Under the pieces are notes generated by a model. It had not been told where the DNA came from. It saw only the letters and a list, made by a program, of their open reading frames with translations, and made no database searches. DNA of 64,000 nt from CALEUX01 sp964608615 (GTDB taxonomy: Bacteria; Bacteroidota; Bacteroidia; Bacteroidales; Marinilabiliaceae), in the NCBI GenBank assembly GCA_964608615.1, contig CAZSQG010000008.1, positions 12,955 through 76,954 of the forward strand. The letters are read 5' to 3'. A program made the position numbers and the translations under genes. Positions 34,780-43,837 of this stretch are shown here, piece by piece; the first letter of the stretch is position 1; each line of letters starts with the position of its first letter.

Positions 34780-35841
34780 ATGATAAATTATAAATTTTGT
34801 TATATGTATTTGTTTCAACGATTTTATGAAAGGACAAAATTATTAAGATTGTCTTTGGGTATGATTATTATTTTGTCTGTTCTTTTTATTTCATGTAGGC
34901 CTAAACCGCCAAAAGTGAATAATATTGAGGTTGATTTTAATTTGGTACCTTTTTATGAAGATCTTTTTTCAATACATCCCGATAGCCTTGAGTATGAAAA
35001 ACAACGGCTGATAAGCGATTATGGTAAATATTTGGAAGCATATAGTATGTTGGTTGTTGGAGCAGGCTCTCCATTTGATGATGAATTTGCATCAAAAATG
35101 GGGCTTTTTCTTGCTTATGAACCCAATAAGGAAGTGTTGGACACCTGCTTAAAGGTGTTTGGTGATTTAACTGAATTAGAAAAAGAAATTGAACAGGGTT
35201 TTCGGTATTACCGTTATTATTTTCCGGAAACTGAAATTCCTGATGTTTATTTACATATATCAGGTTTCAATCAATCTGTACTGGTTGATTCTTCATGGGT
35301 TTCGGTAAGTATAGAAAAGTATCTTGGGAGTGATTGTACTTTTTATGATAGGCTTACCATTCCTGTTTATATGCGTCGAAAAATGGTCCCGGAAAAAATC
35401 GCACCTGATGTTTTGAAGGCTATAGCAATGACCCGGTTTTTGTATAACGATTCAGTTGATGATTTGTTAAGCCAGATGGTTTATGAGGGCATGATTCAGT
35501 TCTTCTTAAAAAAAGTAATGCCTTACTATTCTGATAATCTGCTGTTTGATTATTCTGAAAAAGAGCTGGATTGGTGCCGAAACTATGAGAAAATGATGTG
35601 GTCGGCTATTATAGAGCGCAAGCAGTTGTTTAGCACCGAGCGACTAATGGTTAAAAAATACATAGGGGATAGTCCTTTTACTCATTATTTTGGACAGGAT
35701 TCTCCCGGTAGAACCGGAGTTTTTGTAGGATACCAAATTGTTAAGTCGTTTATGGAAAAGAATCAGGAAGTAACACTTCAAGAGTTGATGAATATGGATG
35801 ACTATCATCATATTTTTTCGCAAGCAGCTTATAGGCCATAG
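34780..35841 (+). CDS. gldB: Gliding-motility-type lipoprotein GldB
   Basis: A lipoprotein whose signal ends SVLFISC near residue 39 (the N-terminus is longer than usual, so translation may begin at the ATG at 34804). The body matches GldB: an early FYEDLFSIHPDSLE, the segment SIEKYLGSDCTFYDRLTIP, and the late GDSPFTHYFGQDSPGRTGVFVGYQIVKSFM. GldB is a partner of the gliding/T9SS machinery and is widespread in Bacteroidota, including non-gliders. Its presence agrees with the T9SS sorting tail seen at 56 kb. It precedes the 5-formyl-THF cyclo-ligase gene by about 90 bases. Confidence 0.85.
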   Translation: MINYKFCYMYLFQRFYERTKLLRLSLGMIIILSVLFISCRPKPPKVNNIEVDFNLVPFYEDLFSIHPDSLEYEKQRLISDYGKYLEAYSMLVVGAGSPFDDEFASKMGLFLAYEPNKEVLDTCLKVFGDLTELEKEIEQGFRYYRYYFPETEIPDVYLHISGFNQSVLVDSSWVSVSIEKYLGSDCTFYDRLTIPVYMRRKMVPEKIAPDVLKAIAMTRFLYNDSVDDLLSQMVYEGMIQFFLKKVMPYYSDNLLFDYSEKELDWCRNYEKMMWSAIIERKQLFSTERLMVKKYIGDSPFTHYFGQDSPGRTGVFVGYQIVKSFMEKNQEVTLQELMNMDDYHHIFSQAAYRP

Positions 35842-35933
35842 TATGCAGATTATGACAAAATAATTATTGGGACTGGGCGGCATAATACTGGGAATGGATA
35901 TGATTGGCAAGCGGCTAATTATAAAGAAGAGCT

Positions 35934-36485
35934 ATGAGTATTATTGAAGAAAAAAGAAGACTTCGGAAAGAAATAAATATGTTGAAAAGCGTCATGCAAA
36001 GTGGCGATAAGGAAAGGGAATGTCGAAATGTTATTGCTCAGTTGGAATCTGATGCTGATTTTAAAATGGCGTCTGTTGTTTTGGCATATTGGTCGCTCGA
36101 TGATGAATTGGATGTACGGCCATTGATAAAAAAATGGGCAGGGATAAAAAAGTTTTTACTTCCAAAAATTATTGGAAAAGAATTGGAGTTAATAGAGTTT
36201 AAAGGGGAAGAACAGATGGTTAAAGAGCCTCGTTTTGGTATTTTGGAACCAATAGGTAAGCCATTTACTGATTATGGAAAAATCGACTTGGTTATTGTTC
36301 CAGGAATAGCTTTTGATAAGCAAGGTTTTAGAATAGGACATGGCGGCGGCTTTTATGATAGATTATTACCTCGTCTTTATAAGGCTAAGAAAATTGGAGT
36401 CGGGTTTTCCTTCCAGTTAGTGTCAAAAGTTCCTTGCGAAGCGCACGATGAATTATTAGATAAGTTAGTGATTTCTGAATCATAG
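35934..36485 (+). CDS. 5-formyltetrahydrofolate cyclo-ligase
   Basis: Converts 5-formyl-THF to 5,10-methenyl-THF with ATP in one-carbon metabolism. The 183-residue protein has the N-terminal basic helix (KRRLRKEINMLK), KKFLLPKIIGKELELIEF and the signature IVPGIAFDKQGFRIGHGGGFYDRLL, in which the glycine-rich turn binds ATP. Normal length. Convergent with the ferredoxin gene, from which it is separated by a bidirectional terminator. Confidence 0.92.
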   Translation: MSIIEEKRRLRKEINMLKSVMQSGDKERECRNVIAQLESDADFKMASVVLAYWSLDDELDVRPLIKKWAGIKKFLLPKIIGKELELIEFKGEEQMVKEPRFGILEPIGKPFTDYGKIDLVIVPGIAFDKQGFRIGHGGGFYDRLLPRLYKAKKIGVGFSFQLVSKVPCEAHDELLDKLVISES

Positions 36486-36508
36486 TGCTAAAGCATTATT
36501 TAATAAAA

Positions 36509-36544
36509 AAAAGCGGGTGCTCTTATGTAAAGAACACCCGCTTT
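36509..36544. terminator. Bidirectional terminator between cyclo-ligase and ferredoxin genes
   Basis: The stem AAAGCGGGTG/CACCCGCTTT is extended by CTCTT and AAGA-type pairing, with A and T tracts on the two sides. It lies between two convergent genes, about 25 and 16 bases past their stop codons. Confidence 0.85.
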
Positions 36545-36559
36545 ATTCGGTTTTTCTAA

Positions 36560-36727
36560 TTATGCAGGATGAATTGCTTCAGTTGGGCAAACATCAGCAC
36601 AAGTGCCACAATCGGTGCATATTGCAGGGTCAATTTTATAAATATCGCCTTCAGAGATAGCCTCAACGGGACATTCATCAATACAAGTACCACAAGCAAT
36701 GCAGTCTTCATTAATTACGTATGCCAT
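36560..36727 (-). CDS. 2[4Fe-4S] ferredoxin
   Basis: A 55-residue protein with two complete CxxCxxCxxxCP cluster motifs: CIACGTCIDECPVEAI (first) and CTDCGTCADVCPTEAI (second). It carries electrons at low potential in the cytoplasm, as expected in an anaerobe. The ATG gives MAYVINEDC, the usual clostridial-type ferredoxin start. The gene stands alone. Confidence 0.96.
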   Translation of the reverse strand: MAYVINEDCIACGTCIDECPVEAISEGDIYKIDPAICTDCGTCADVCPTEAIHPA

Positions 36728-36852
36728 TTTTTCTTGTTTTTAATTATTAGTAAGAGCAAAATTATTGGGATTTTTTATTAAAAAAAATCATTTAGGTAGT
36801 TTTTAACTTATTTGTATGTGATTTAAATTACATAAGGTGTAGATATTTTTTG

Positions 36853-38046
36853 TTATGTGGTTAAAAAACCTAATGCAATCCAGGCCATCAGGCCTGAAGA
36901 GGTTTCCAGAGAGTTTTCATTTGGATTAAAAAGAGGTGTGTGAAGAGCGCCTGTTTTTTCATCATTTCTTTTTACGCCAAATCGGTAAAAGGTGGACGGG
37001 AATTGCTGGCAATAATACCCAAAATCCTCTGAAGTCATTCTGAGATCCATGTCTTCAACTTTTGAATCACCCAGATAAGCATTGGCAAGTTCAATAGCTT
37101 TTGTAGTAACTAATTCATTGTTATATACCATTGGGTACCCATTTTTGATGTCAACTTTACAAGATACGCCCATGGCTTGTGAGGTATGATAGGCTATTGC
37201 CCTGATTTTCTCTTTAAGTATAGGCCTCCATTCTTCGCTCATGGTACGCAAAGTTCCGGCAATTTCAACTTTCCCGGGAATGATGTTAGTGGCACCTTTG
37301 CCTTCAATGTATCCAAATGAAAGTACTGTGGGAATTGTAGCAGGGACAACACGACTAACAACCTGTTGCATTGCCACAATTATTTGAGCGGCTGCCAGTA
37401 CCGTGTCGTTAAGAGAATGGGGCATGCCAGCATGTCCACCCTGGCCTTCAATGGTTAAGTATATCTCGTCGGCCGAAGCCATATACATACCCTTTTTAAA
37501 TCCTACCTTGCCACTCTCCATTTCGGGTAAAACATGTTGCCCAATAATCAGGTCTGGTTTAGGGTCTGATAAAGCGCCTTCGCTTAATAGGAGAGAGGCT
37601 CCCCCGGGAAATTTCTCCTCGCCTGGCTGAAAAATCAGCAGAATAATGCCATTCCAGAATTCTTTAAGTTCAATTAATATTTTAGCCGTTCCAAGCAAAG
37701 AGGCAACATGGGCGTCATGGCCACAGGCATGCATAACACCTTTGTTTTGAGATGAGAACTCAAGTTTCGTGTTTTCTTGAATTGGCAAGGCGTCCATCTC
37801 AGCCCTTAAAGCAATCACCTTTCCCTGTTTGGATGCACCAGTTAATGTAGCTACAATGCCAGTTCCGGCATATCCCTTTTTATACCGAATGCCCATGTTA
37901 TCCAATTGAGATTGAATATATTCCGATGTTTTATTTTCATCAAAAGAGAGCTCGGGATTTTGATGCAACCAACGGCGCCATGCAATTATTTGGGGATGAA
38001 TTGTTGATGCTGACTGATGGATTTTTTTCTTAAGTATTTCGTTCAT
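36853..38046 (-). CDS. M20-family amidohydrolase (N-acyl-amino acid deacylase type)
   Basis: A 397-residue metal-dependent amidohydrolase of the M20D/hippurate-hydrolase kind. The metal ligands are seen in HACGHDAHVASLLG, LIFQPGEEKFPGGA, IIGQHVLPEMESGKVGF and near the C-terminus in MTSEDFGYYCQQFPSTFYRFG. The dimerisation insert has GGHAGMPHSLND. It cleaves N-acyl groups or amides from amino acids; the exact substrate is unknown. No signal peptide, so it is cytoplasmic. Confidence 0.9.
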   Translation of the reverse strand: MNEILKKKIHQSASTIHPQIIAWRRWLHQNPELSFDENKTSEYIQSQLDNMGIRYKKGYAGTGIVATLTGASKQGKVIALRAEMDALPIQENTKLEFSSQNKGVMHACGHDAHVASLLGTAKILIELKEFWNGIILLIFQPGEEKFPGGASLLLSEGALSDPKPDLIIGQHVLPEMESGKVGFKKGMYMASADEIYLTIEGQGGHAGMPHSLNDTVLAAAQIIVAMQQVVSRVVPATIPTVLSFGYIEGKGATNIIPGKVEIAGTLRTMSEEWRPILKEKIRAIAYHTSQAMGVSCKVDIKNGYPMVYNNELVTTKAIELANAYLGDSKVEDMDLRMTSEDFGYYCQQFPSTFYRFGVKRNDEKTGALHTPLFNPNENSLETSSGLMAWIALGFLTT

Positions 38047-38329
38047 GGCGCTTTTTACTTTATTGCCGACAAATATTGATGAGGTAAAAATACACAGATG
38101 GCAGGTTAGAAAAAAGAGAACAGGTATTTAATTTAATTAGGCTGATGGTTGAAGACGTATTTTTTTTATTTGTTGTTTTCTAGAGCTATTGAATCCATGT
38201 GTGGTCTAATTAGTTGATTAATTATGTTTAGCAAAACCTGTTTTGGAACAAAATTTAGTATAAAACGTATCAAAAGCAGTAAATTGGTATTCAAAAAATG
38301 TTAATGTTTTGATAATAATACCTGAAAAA

Positions 38330-38359
38330 TTTGGAGATGGCATAATTTCTGTAATTTTG
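38330..38359 (+). promoter_or_regulatory. Promoter of DUF1573 gene
   Basis: TTTG at 38330-38333 and TAATTTTG at 38352-38359 are 18 bases apart, close to the Bacteroidota consensus. The transcript would have a leader of about 90 bases, which holds an AAAGGAGG stretch near 38403 too far from the start codon to be its ribosome site. Confidence 0.55.
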
Positions 38360-38455
38360 TTGGTGTAATATGATGAATTTTTTATTTTAGTTAAATAAAT
38401 CAAAGGAGGTTTATCCTACCTTTTGAAATAGCATTTGTAATTAAGGAAAATTGTT

Positions 38456-39535
38456 ATGAAAAAAATCGCTTTTTTATTTATCGGGTTTGGATTTTTTATT
38501 GGTTTATCAGCTCAAAATGCCAAACCTGTTTTAACTTTTGAAGAAAAAATTCACGATTTTGGAGAAGTTAAAGAGGACGGGGGGGCTGTTTATTATGTTT
38601 TTGAATTTACCAATAAAGGTACTCAGCCTTTGGTGATTCATAATGTTCAAACATCGTGTGGATGTACATCGCCCGAGTGGACGAGGACTCCTATTCAAGC
38701 AGGTGGGAAAGGAACTTTAAAAGCTACTTTTGATCCACGTAACCGTCCGGGTAATTTTAATAAATCAATTACAATTACATCCAATGCACAACAGCCTACC
38801 GAAACATTGAGAATTGTAGGTAAAGTTCTTCCAAAGGCTCAAACTATGGAAGATTTGTATCCCCGTCAAATGGGTGATATCCGCTTAAAATCATCTCATC
38901 TTTCGTTTACGCGTGTTGAACCGGGTACAAAGAAAACTGAAACGCTTGAACTAATTAATATATCAAAAGAACCGGTAACGGTATCTTTTTCACGGTTGCC
39001 TGTGCATTTGGAACTAAAGATGGAACCGGCAACTATTAAACCCGGAGGAAAAGGAACTATTGTTGCTGTTTTTGATGCCTCTAAAAAAAATGATTGGGGA
39101 TTTGTTGTTGATCAGGTTTTTATTCAGGTTAATGGTGTTCAAAACAATGAAAACAGGTTAAGTGTTAGTGCTACTATTGAAGAGGATTATACCAAATTGA
39201 GTTCTGAACAGGTTGCTAATGCTCCCGACATTCAGTTTAGCGAAACATCATTTGATTTTAAAGAAATAAAGAGTGGTGATATTGTTAATCATACTTTTAA
39301 GGTAACTAATAATGGAAAGACACCTTTGGTTTTACGTAAAGTAAAGTCGTCATGTGGATGCACTGTTAGTCAACCCGATAAAACAAATATTGTTCCTGGC
39401 GACACTGCCAATATAACGGTTACTTATAACTCTAGAGGGCGAAATGGTCGTCAAAATCAGTCAATTACTGTTTATTCAAACGATCCCAAGAAAAGTACCA
39501 TGTTGTTAAGAATCTCGGCCACTATAGCCAACTAA
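38456..39535 (+). CDS. Exported protein with three DUF1573 (Ig-like) domains
   Basis: The 359-residue protein has a signal peptide (KKIAFLFIGFGFFIGLSA) and three DUF1573 units near residues 25-125, 145-240 and 255-359. Units one and three carry the family motif with paired cysteines (VQTSCGCTSPEW and VKSSCGCTVSQPD); the middle unit lacks them. DUF1573 proteins are periplasmic or surface Ig-like modules common in Bacteroidota with no proven function. The gene has its own promoter candidate and a strong terminator, so it is a single-gene unit. Confidence 0.88.
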   Translation: MKKIAFLFIGFGFFIGLSAQNAKPVLTFEEKIHDFGEVKEDGGAVYYVFEFTNKGTQPLVIHNVQTSCGCTSPEWTRTPIQAGGKGTLKATFDPRNRPGNFNKSITITSNAQQPTETLRIVGKVLPKAQTMEDLYPRQMGDIRLKSSHLSFTRVEPGTKKTETLELINISKEPVTVSFSRLPVHLELKMEPATIKPGGKGTIVAVFDASKKNDWGFVVDQVFIQVNGVQNNENRLSVSATIEEDYTKLSSEQVANAPDIQFSETSFDFKEIKSGDIVNHTFKVTNNGKTPLVLRKVKSSCGCTVSQPDKTNIVPGDTANITVTYNSRGRNGRQNQSITVYSNDPKKSTMLLRISATIAN

Positions 39536-39560
39536 CGATTTAATTGTATTTTGAATAATA

Positions 39561-39592
39561 AACCCCGGTTGTTAAGTCGCCGGGGTTTTTTT
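39561..39592 (+). terminator. Terminator after DUF1573 gene
   Basis: The arms AACCCCGG and CCGGGGTT followed by seven T bases, about 25 bases past the stop codon. A GC-rich, strong terminator. Confidence 0.92.
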
Positions 39593-39662
39593 ATAATCAA
39601 GGTTTGATATTAGTTAAACCTGAAAAATAATTGTTTTTGTAATGCGAATTAGGGGTTGGATT

Positions 39663-39735
39663 ATTTGCCACGAAGTGGCTAAATATTAGCAACCATGGGT
39701 GAGCTTACGGTTACGCCCAGTTTTGGGTTTTAAAA
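39663..39735. repeat. Palindromic repeat-like element
   Basis: GCCACGAAGTGGC is a tight palindrome. It is followed after the AT-rich TAAATATTAGCAACC by a second imperfect stem (GGGTGAGC...TACGCCC). The layout of a GCCAC stem, an AT spacer and a second GC-rich stem resembles the short palindromic intergenic repeats seen in many Bacteroidota genomes. No coding frame is present. Confidence 0.4.
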
Positions 39736-39810
39736 AGCAGTTATTCATCTCTTAATTCCCATGATAAATTAAACAGGCAAGTGCTAGCTGATTTGGGGTT
39801 TAACCACCTC

Positions 39811-39842
39811 TTGTTTAAATTCAATTTTTATCATTAATTTTG
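39811..39842 (+). promoter_or_regulatory. Promoter of MATE transporter gene
   Basis: TTG at 39811 and TAATTTTG at 39835-39842 are 21 bases apart and fit the Bacteroidota promoter form; the start codon lies 65 bases downstream. Confidence 0.45.
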
Positions 39843-39906
39843 TAGTTTAAGTCAAATAGAGAAACTTCTTCTTCCTGCCTTTTTATTAACAAATTAGATA
39901 AATTAT

Positions 39907-41256
39907 ATGGGACTAAAAGGATCCCCCTTGTCGTTAGGTACTGATAAAGTATGGAATTTGCTTATGCAATATGCTATTCCTTCAGTAATTGCAATGACAG
40001 CCTCATCGTTATATAACATAACCGACAGTATATTTATTGGGCATGGAGTAGGAGCTATGGCCATATCAGGATTGGCCATAACGTTTCCTTTGATGAACCT
40101 TGCCGCAGCGTTTGGGGCAATGGTTGGAATAGGTGCATCTACATTGATGTCGTTGCGATTAGGCCAAAAAGACTATATCACAGCTAATAGCATACTGGGG
40201 AATGTTTTCGTATTAAATTTGATCCTGGGATTGGCATATATGGGTGTCGTTTTACTTTTCCTTGATCCTATTCTTTATTTTTTTGGAGCAAGCTCTGAAA
40301 CCATCCCATATGCACGTGATTATATGGTTGTGATCACTTCCGGCAATGTGGTTACACATATGTATCTTGGTTTAAATGCCATGTTGCGGGCAACGGGCAA
40401 GCCGAGAATCTCAATGTTTGCCACAATCTTTTCGGTTATTATTAATGTGATATTAACAGCTTTGTTTATTTATGTTTTTGATTGGGGTATACGTGGAGCC
40501 GCTCTTGCTACTATAATAGCTCAAACAACCATGTTGCTTTGGCAAATCAAGATATTTAGCAACAAAGAAAATTTTATACATTTAAAAAGAGGAACATTCA
40601 GGTTAAAGCGCAAGATAGTTTTGGATTCCTTATCAATAGGGATGGCTCCGTTTTTAATGAATGCCGTAATGTGCGTAATTGTGATTGTTATAAATAAGAG
40701 TCTTGTAAAGTACGGTGGTGATTTTGCTGTTGGCGCTTATGGAATAATTAACAGGATGATATCTTTGTTCCCTATGATTGTGATGGGATTAAATCAGGGT
40801 ATGCAACCAATAGTGGGTTATAATTTTGGGGCCAATCAAATTGATAGGGTTAACCGTGTGTTAAAACAAACCATTATATTGGCTACTGGGGTAATGTTGG
40901 TTGGATTTATTTTTGGTGAATTTTTTCCACGTACCGTAGCTTCTGTTTTTACCAGCGATCAGTCAATGATTGATTTGGTTGTACCGGGTTTACGTATTGT
41001 TTTGATATTCTTTCCAATTATTGGATTTCAGATGGTTACCTCCAATTTTTTTCAAAGTATAGGAATGGCAAAAAAAGCCATATTTATGTCATTAACTCGT
41101 CAGGTACTATTCTTATTACCGGGGTTGTTGATATTTCCAAAGTATTTTGGAGTAATGGGTGTTTGGTACAGTATGCCGTTAGCCGACATATTGGCAAGTG
41201 TGATAGCAGCGTATCTGCTTATAAGTCAATATCGTAAATCTATTATTAAAGAGTAA
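39907..41256 (+). CDS. MATE-family efflux transporter
   Basis: A 449-residue protein with twelve hydrophobic segments in two six-helix halves, matching MatE/NorM-type exporters driven by sodium or protons. Typical stretches include YAIPSVIAMTASSLYNITDSIFIGHGVG at the N-terminus, GLNAMLRATGKPRISM near residue 160, and the second-half NQGMQPIVGYNFGA. It probably exports drugs or metabolites; the substrate is unknown. A kinase-like gene follows after 25 bases, likely in the same transcript. Confidence 0.92.
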   Translation: MGLKGSPLSLGTDKVWNLLMQYAIPSVIAMTASSLYNITDSIFIGHGVGAMAISGLAITFPLMNLAAAFGAMVGIGASTLMSLRLGQKDYITANSILGNVFVLNLILGLAYMGVVLLFLDPILYFFGASSETIPYARDYMVVITSGNVVTHMYLGLNAMLRATGKPRISMFATIFSVIINVILTALFIYVFDWGIRGAALATIIAQTTMLLWQIKIFSNKENFIHLKRGTFRLKRKIVLDSLSIGMAPFLMNAVMCVIVIVINKSLVKYGGDFAVGAYGIINRMISLFPMIVMGLNQGMQPIVGYNFGANQIDRVNRVLKQTIILATGVMLVGFIFGEFFPRTVASVFTSDQSMIDLVVPGLRIVLIFFPIIGFQMVTSNFFQSIGMAKKAIFMSLTRQVLFLLPGLLIFPKYFGVMGVWYSMPLADILASVIAAYLLISQYRKSIIKE

Positions 41257-41281
41257 GTTTGTTACCGTAAAGTCTTTGTTT

Positions 41282-41908
41282 ATGATTGAAAAATTTATAA
41301 TAAATATTGGACGACAACTTGGTAGTGGCGGTCGGCAAATAGGGAAAAAACTTGCAGAACAGCTCGATATTTCCTTTTATGATAAAGAACTTATCCAAAT
41401 TGCTTCTCAGGAAAGCGGATTAGGAAAAAAGTTCTTTGAACAGATGGATGAAAAAGCAGGTCACAGCATTTTTGGAGGCCTGTTTGGTATGCGCAGCTCT
41501 TTAGTTGACGAGATTTATTCGAATTATTATCTGAGCAACGAAAGCTTGTTTCAAATGCAAAGTGATGTTATTCGGGATTTGGCCGACCAGAAATCGTGTC
41601 TTTTTGTGGGACGCTGTGCTGATTATATTCTGAAGGATAACATAAATTGTTTAAATGTATTTATCAGTGCTGACATAAACGATCGCGTTAAGCGAGTAGC
41701 TGAAAATCATCAGATAACCGAAGATAAGGCCAAAGATATCCTTGAAAAAATGGAAAAAAAACGGGCCGTGTATTATAACTATTTCAGTAATAAAATATGG
41801 GGCTCAGCCGAATCGTATCATTTATGTGTTAACTCCTCTATTCTTGGAATTGATGATACAGTTGGCATTATACGCCAGTTTGCAGAAAAGCGTTTTGGTT
41901 TGAAATAG
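41282..41908 (+). CDS. Cytidylate-kinase-like protein
   Basis: A 208-residue P-loop protein of the cytidylate-kinase-like (AAA_26) family. The start is ATG 41282, two codons after a TTG. The nucleotide loop is INIGRQLGSGGRQIGKKLAEQL, followed by the FYDKELIQIASQESGL stretch, CLFVGRCADYIL, and NVFISADINDRVKRV. These enzymes resemble CMP kinase but their substrate is often unproven. It is probably cotranscribed with the MATE gene, a pairing seen in other bacteria of this group. Confidence 0.85.
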   Translation: MIEKFIINIGRQLGSGGRQIGKKLAEQLDISFYDKELIQIASQESGLGKKFFEQMDEKAGHSIFGGLFGMRSSLVDEIYSNYYLSNESLFQMQSDVIRDLADQKSCLFVGRCADYILKDNINCLNVFISADINDRVKRVAENHQITEDKAKDILEKMEKKRAVYYNYFSNKIWGSAESYHLCVNSSILGIDDTVGIIRQFAEKRFGLK

Positions 41909-41945
41909 ATTGAAAATAATTAATCAAAGTATACTGTGGCGTAAG

Positions 41946-42584
41946 TTATTCTCCGAATTTACTGTTCATTTCTTGCTGGAACAGATCAATGTATTTGGCA
42001 ACATGAAATCCATCTGTAAAACCGTGATGTACGTTAATGGAAATTGGCATTACTCTTTTAGTTCCAATTTCGGATGCTTTTCCGAATGATATTTTTGGAA
42101 TACTATCTGCAAACTTAAAATTTCGGGCATGAGTTAAACCTGTAAATTTTATCCATGGAATAGAAGAATAATGGATTACATCATTTCTATAGATATTATT
42201 ATTCAATCCCAAACCCTTTGAGTTTTGAATTCGACGAATCTCAGTTGTCAGGTGATCATTAAAAACAGAAAAATCTTCATGGTAAGGAATGAATCCAAAT
42301 CCAAAGGTGCCATCATCCCTACCTATGGTTGGAGATGCATTGATTGTATCGTATGCCACTATACCATCATCAACTATTCTATATTTAAATTCGGGTATCT
42401 GGTTAATTGCAACCAGTGATTTGTGCAGATAATAAGCAAAGAATGAATATTTTTTATTTTTAGCATTGTTATATGCAACTGAACAATCAATATCTGTAAC
42501 GATCCCGAAAAAAGGTTCGTCAAATTGGGAAAAGAAATCAAAATATTCTTTTCTTTCCCAATTTTGTGCATCAATCCTTATCAT
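41946..42584 (-). CDS. Chloramphenicol acetyltransferase-like protein
   Basis: A 212-residue trimeric CAT-family acyltransferase. The catalytic motif HHGFTDGFH is at residues ~186-194, and SVNVHH-type SINVHHGF and the buried FTGLTHARNFKFADSIPKISFGK stretch fit CatA. It may acetylate chloramphenicol or another hydroxyl substrate; many chromosomal CatA-like proteins in Bacteroidota do not confer resistance, so I do not claim it. No mobile element or resistance island borders it. First of three minus-strand genes of accessory character. Confidence 0.87.
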   Translation of the reverse strand: MIRIDAQNWERKEYFDFFSQFDEPFFGIVTDIDCSVAYNNAKNKKYSFFAYYLHKSLVAINQIPEFKYRIVDDGIVAYDTINASPTIGRDDGTFGFGFIPYHEDFSVFNDHLTTEIRRIQNSKGLGLNNNIYRNDVIHYSSIPWIKFTGLTHARNFKFADSIPKISFGKASEIGTKRVMPISINVHHGFTDGFHVAKYIDLFQQEMNSKFGE

Positions 42585-42806
42585 ATGTTTAGTATTGTCG
42601 GTATCTCGGAAATATGTTTTATTTCGTGATAGTTTTCTGTCATTTCTGTCATTTCGATCTTTTCATGTTCCCATGTTGTATGGAATGGTATATATATACC
42701 GTAACCTCCAATCTTTATTGCTGAGATTCCTTGATTATATTGGTGTAAGCATCCTGTATTTATGATCTATTTATTAGTTAAGAATATTATTGGGTGGAAT
42801 TGTGCA

Positions 42807-43697
42807 TTATTTTAATCGTGTTATTTTAACTGTTTTGTGTTTGAAGTCTGCGATATTATAACATTCTGTCTGAAATTTGTCCTTGTCAAGAAATTGTTCG
42901 ATAAATGGCAGATCTGGAGCGTAATAAAAGGAACCACCAATTTTCAACGATTGCAGTATGTCCATATATTTCCTTGCATATTCAATATAATTTCCATCTT
43001 CCCGTAAATGATGATGGTTAAAATGGTTTGAAAAACCAAGGTTGCTGATTATTGTCCCCCATTTTTTTATTCCATATTTAAATTCGAGCCAGTCGGCCTC
43101 TTTTAAATTGCTATTATTAAAAGAAAATCTATCGAATCCAAACGTTTCGAATCCTTTATTTTTTAAATGATTTGCTAATTCACCTTGTCTACCACATCCT
43201 ATGTCTAATACGGGTTCCATTATTGTTGAGATATCAATATGGAGAATCTCAATTTGCAATTCAGCTCTATATTCCGAGCAGACAACAGGTTCTAAAATCT
43301 GTCCTTTTTGAGAATAAGTGTTTTTAACAAAAGAGTTAGTTTTTAGTAACCATAATTTAAGATTACGATAGTGCAACTTTGATACTGCTTCAGCAGGTAA
43401 GTTTTGGCTTTTAATATTTGAAAATAAACTAACATAAATATTCCTTAAATCATTTTTCGATTGTTTGTTGAATGCGAAGTATTGATTAATTCTGCAAAGC
43501 TCAATGAGAGCCTTGTCTGTTGCATAATCTATTAATAAATCTTCATGATCTTTGTTAATATTATTTAGGTTTTCGATAGCATGCAAAGTATTATTTGTGA
43601 ATTTCATTGTGCTATCAGAATTAATGTGAAAGAGGTTTTTTCCTTTATTAAATTCTATCTGTTTATCAATGTTTTTTTGAAGTTTATACATTAGCAT
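42807..43697 (-). CDS. SAM-dependent methyltransferase-like protein, substrate unknown
   Basis: A 296-residue protein; a second in-frame ATG two codons downstream of the first may be the true start. Residues 1-~145 are helical with no family likeness I can name. From residue ~160 a class I methyltransferase core is visible: motif I VLDIGCGRQGELANHLKNKG, FETFGFDRF (acidic end of strand 2), WGTIISNLGFSNHF (motif IV region) and LKIGGSFYYAPDL. It is very AT-rich. Neither neighbour suggests a pathway, so the target could be small molecule, protein or nucleic acid. Confidence 0.65.
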   Translation of the reverse strand: MLMYKLQKNIDKQIEFNKGKNLFHINSDSTMKFTNNTLHAIENLNNINKDHEDLLIDYATDKALIELCRINQYFAFNKQSKNDLRNIYVSLFSNIKSQNLPAEAVSKLHYRNLKLWLLKTNSFVKNTYSQKGQILEPVVCSEYRAELQIEILHIDISTIMEPVLDIGCGRQGELANHLKNKGFETFGFDRFSFNNSNLKEADWLEFKYGIKKWGTIISNLGFSNHFNHHHLREDGNYIEYARKYMDILQSLKIGGSFYYAPDLPFIEQFLDKDKFQTECYNIADFKHKTVKITRLK

Positions 43698-43837
43698 AAA
43701 TAATTCTTAATATTCTGAAGAGTGATTCTTTTGGATATTATACAATACAGATATCCGGTATGCATATCCTTTAATTTAGCTTTCCCAAGCTTAAAATTAG
43801 TGCTTTTGTGATGATGTATCCATAAGATTAATGAGTG

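Noticed and set aside
36569..36781. 70-codon plus-strand open frame
   Set aside because: Antisense to the ferredoxin gene, whose two cluster motifs are complete.
41946..42584. Acquired chloramphenicol resistance cassette
   Set aside because: The CAT-like gene has no flanking mobile element, and many chromosomal CatA homologues lack resistance activity.
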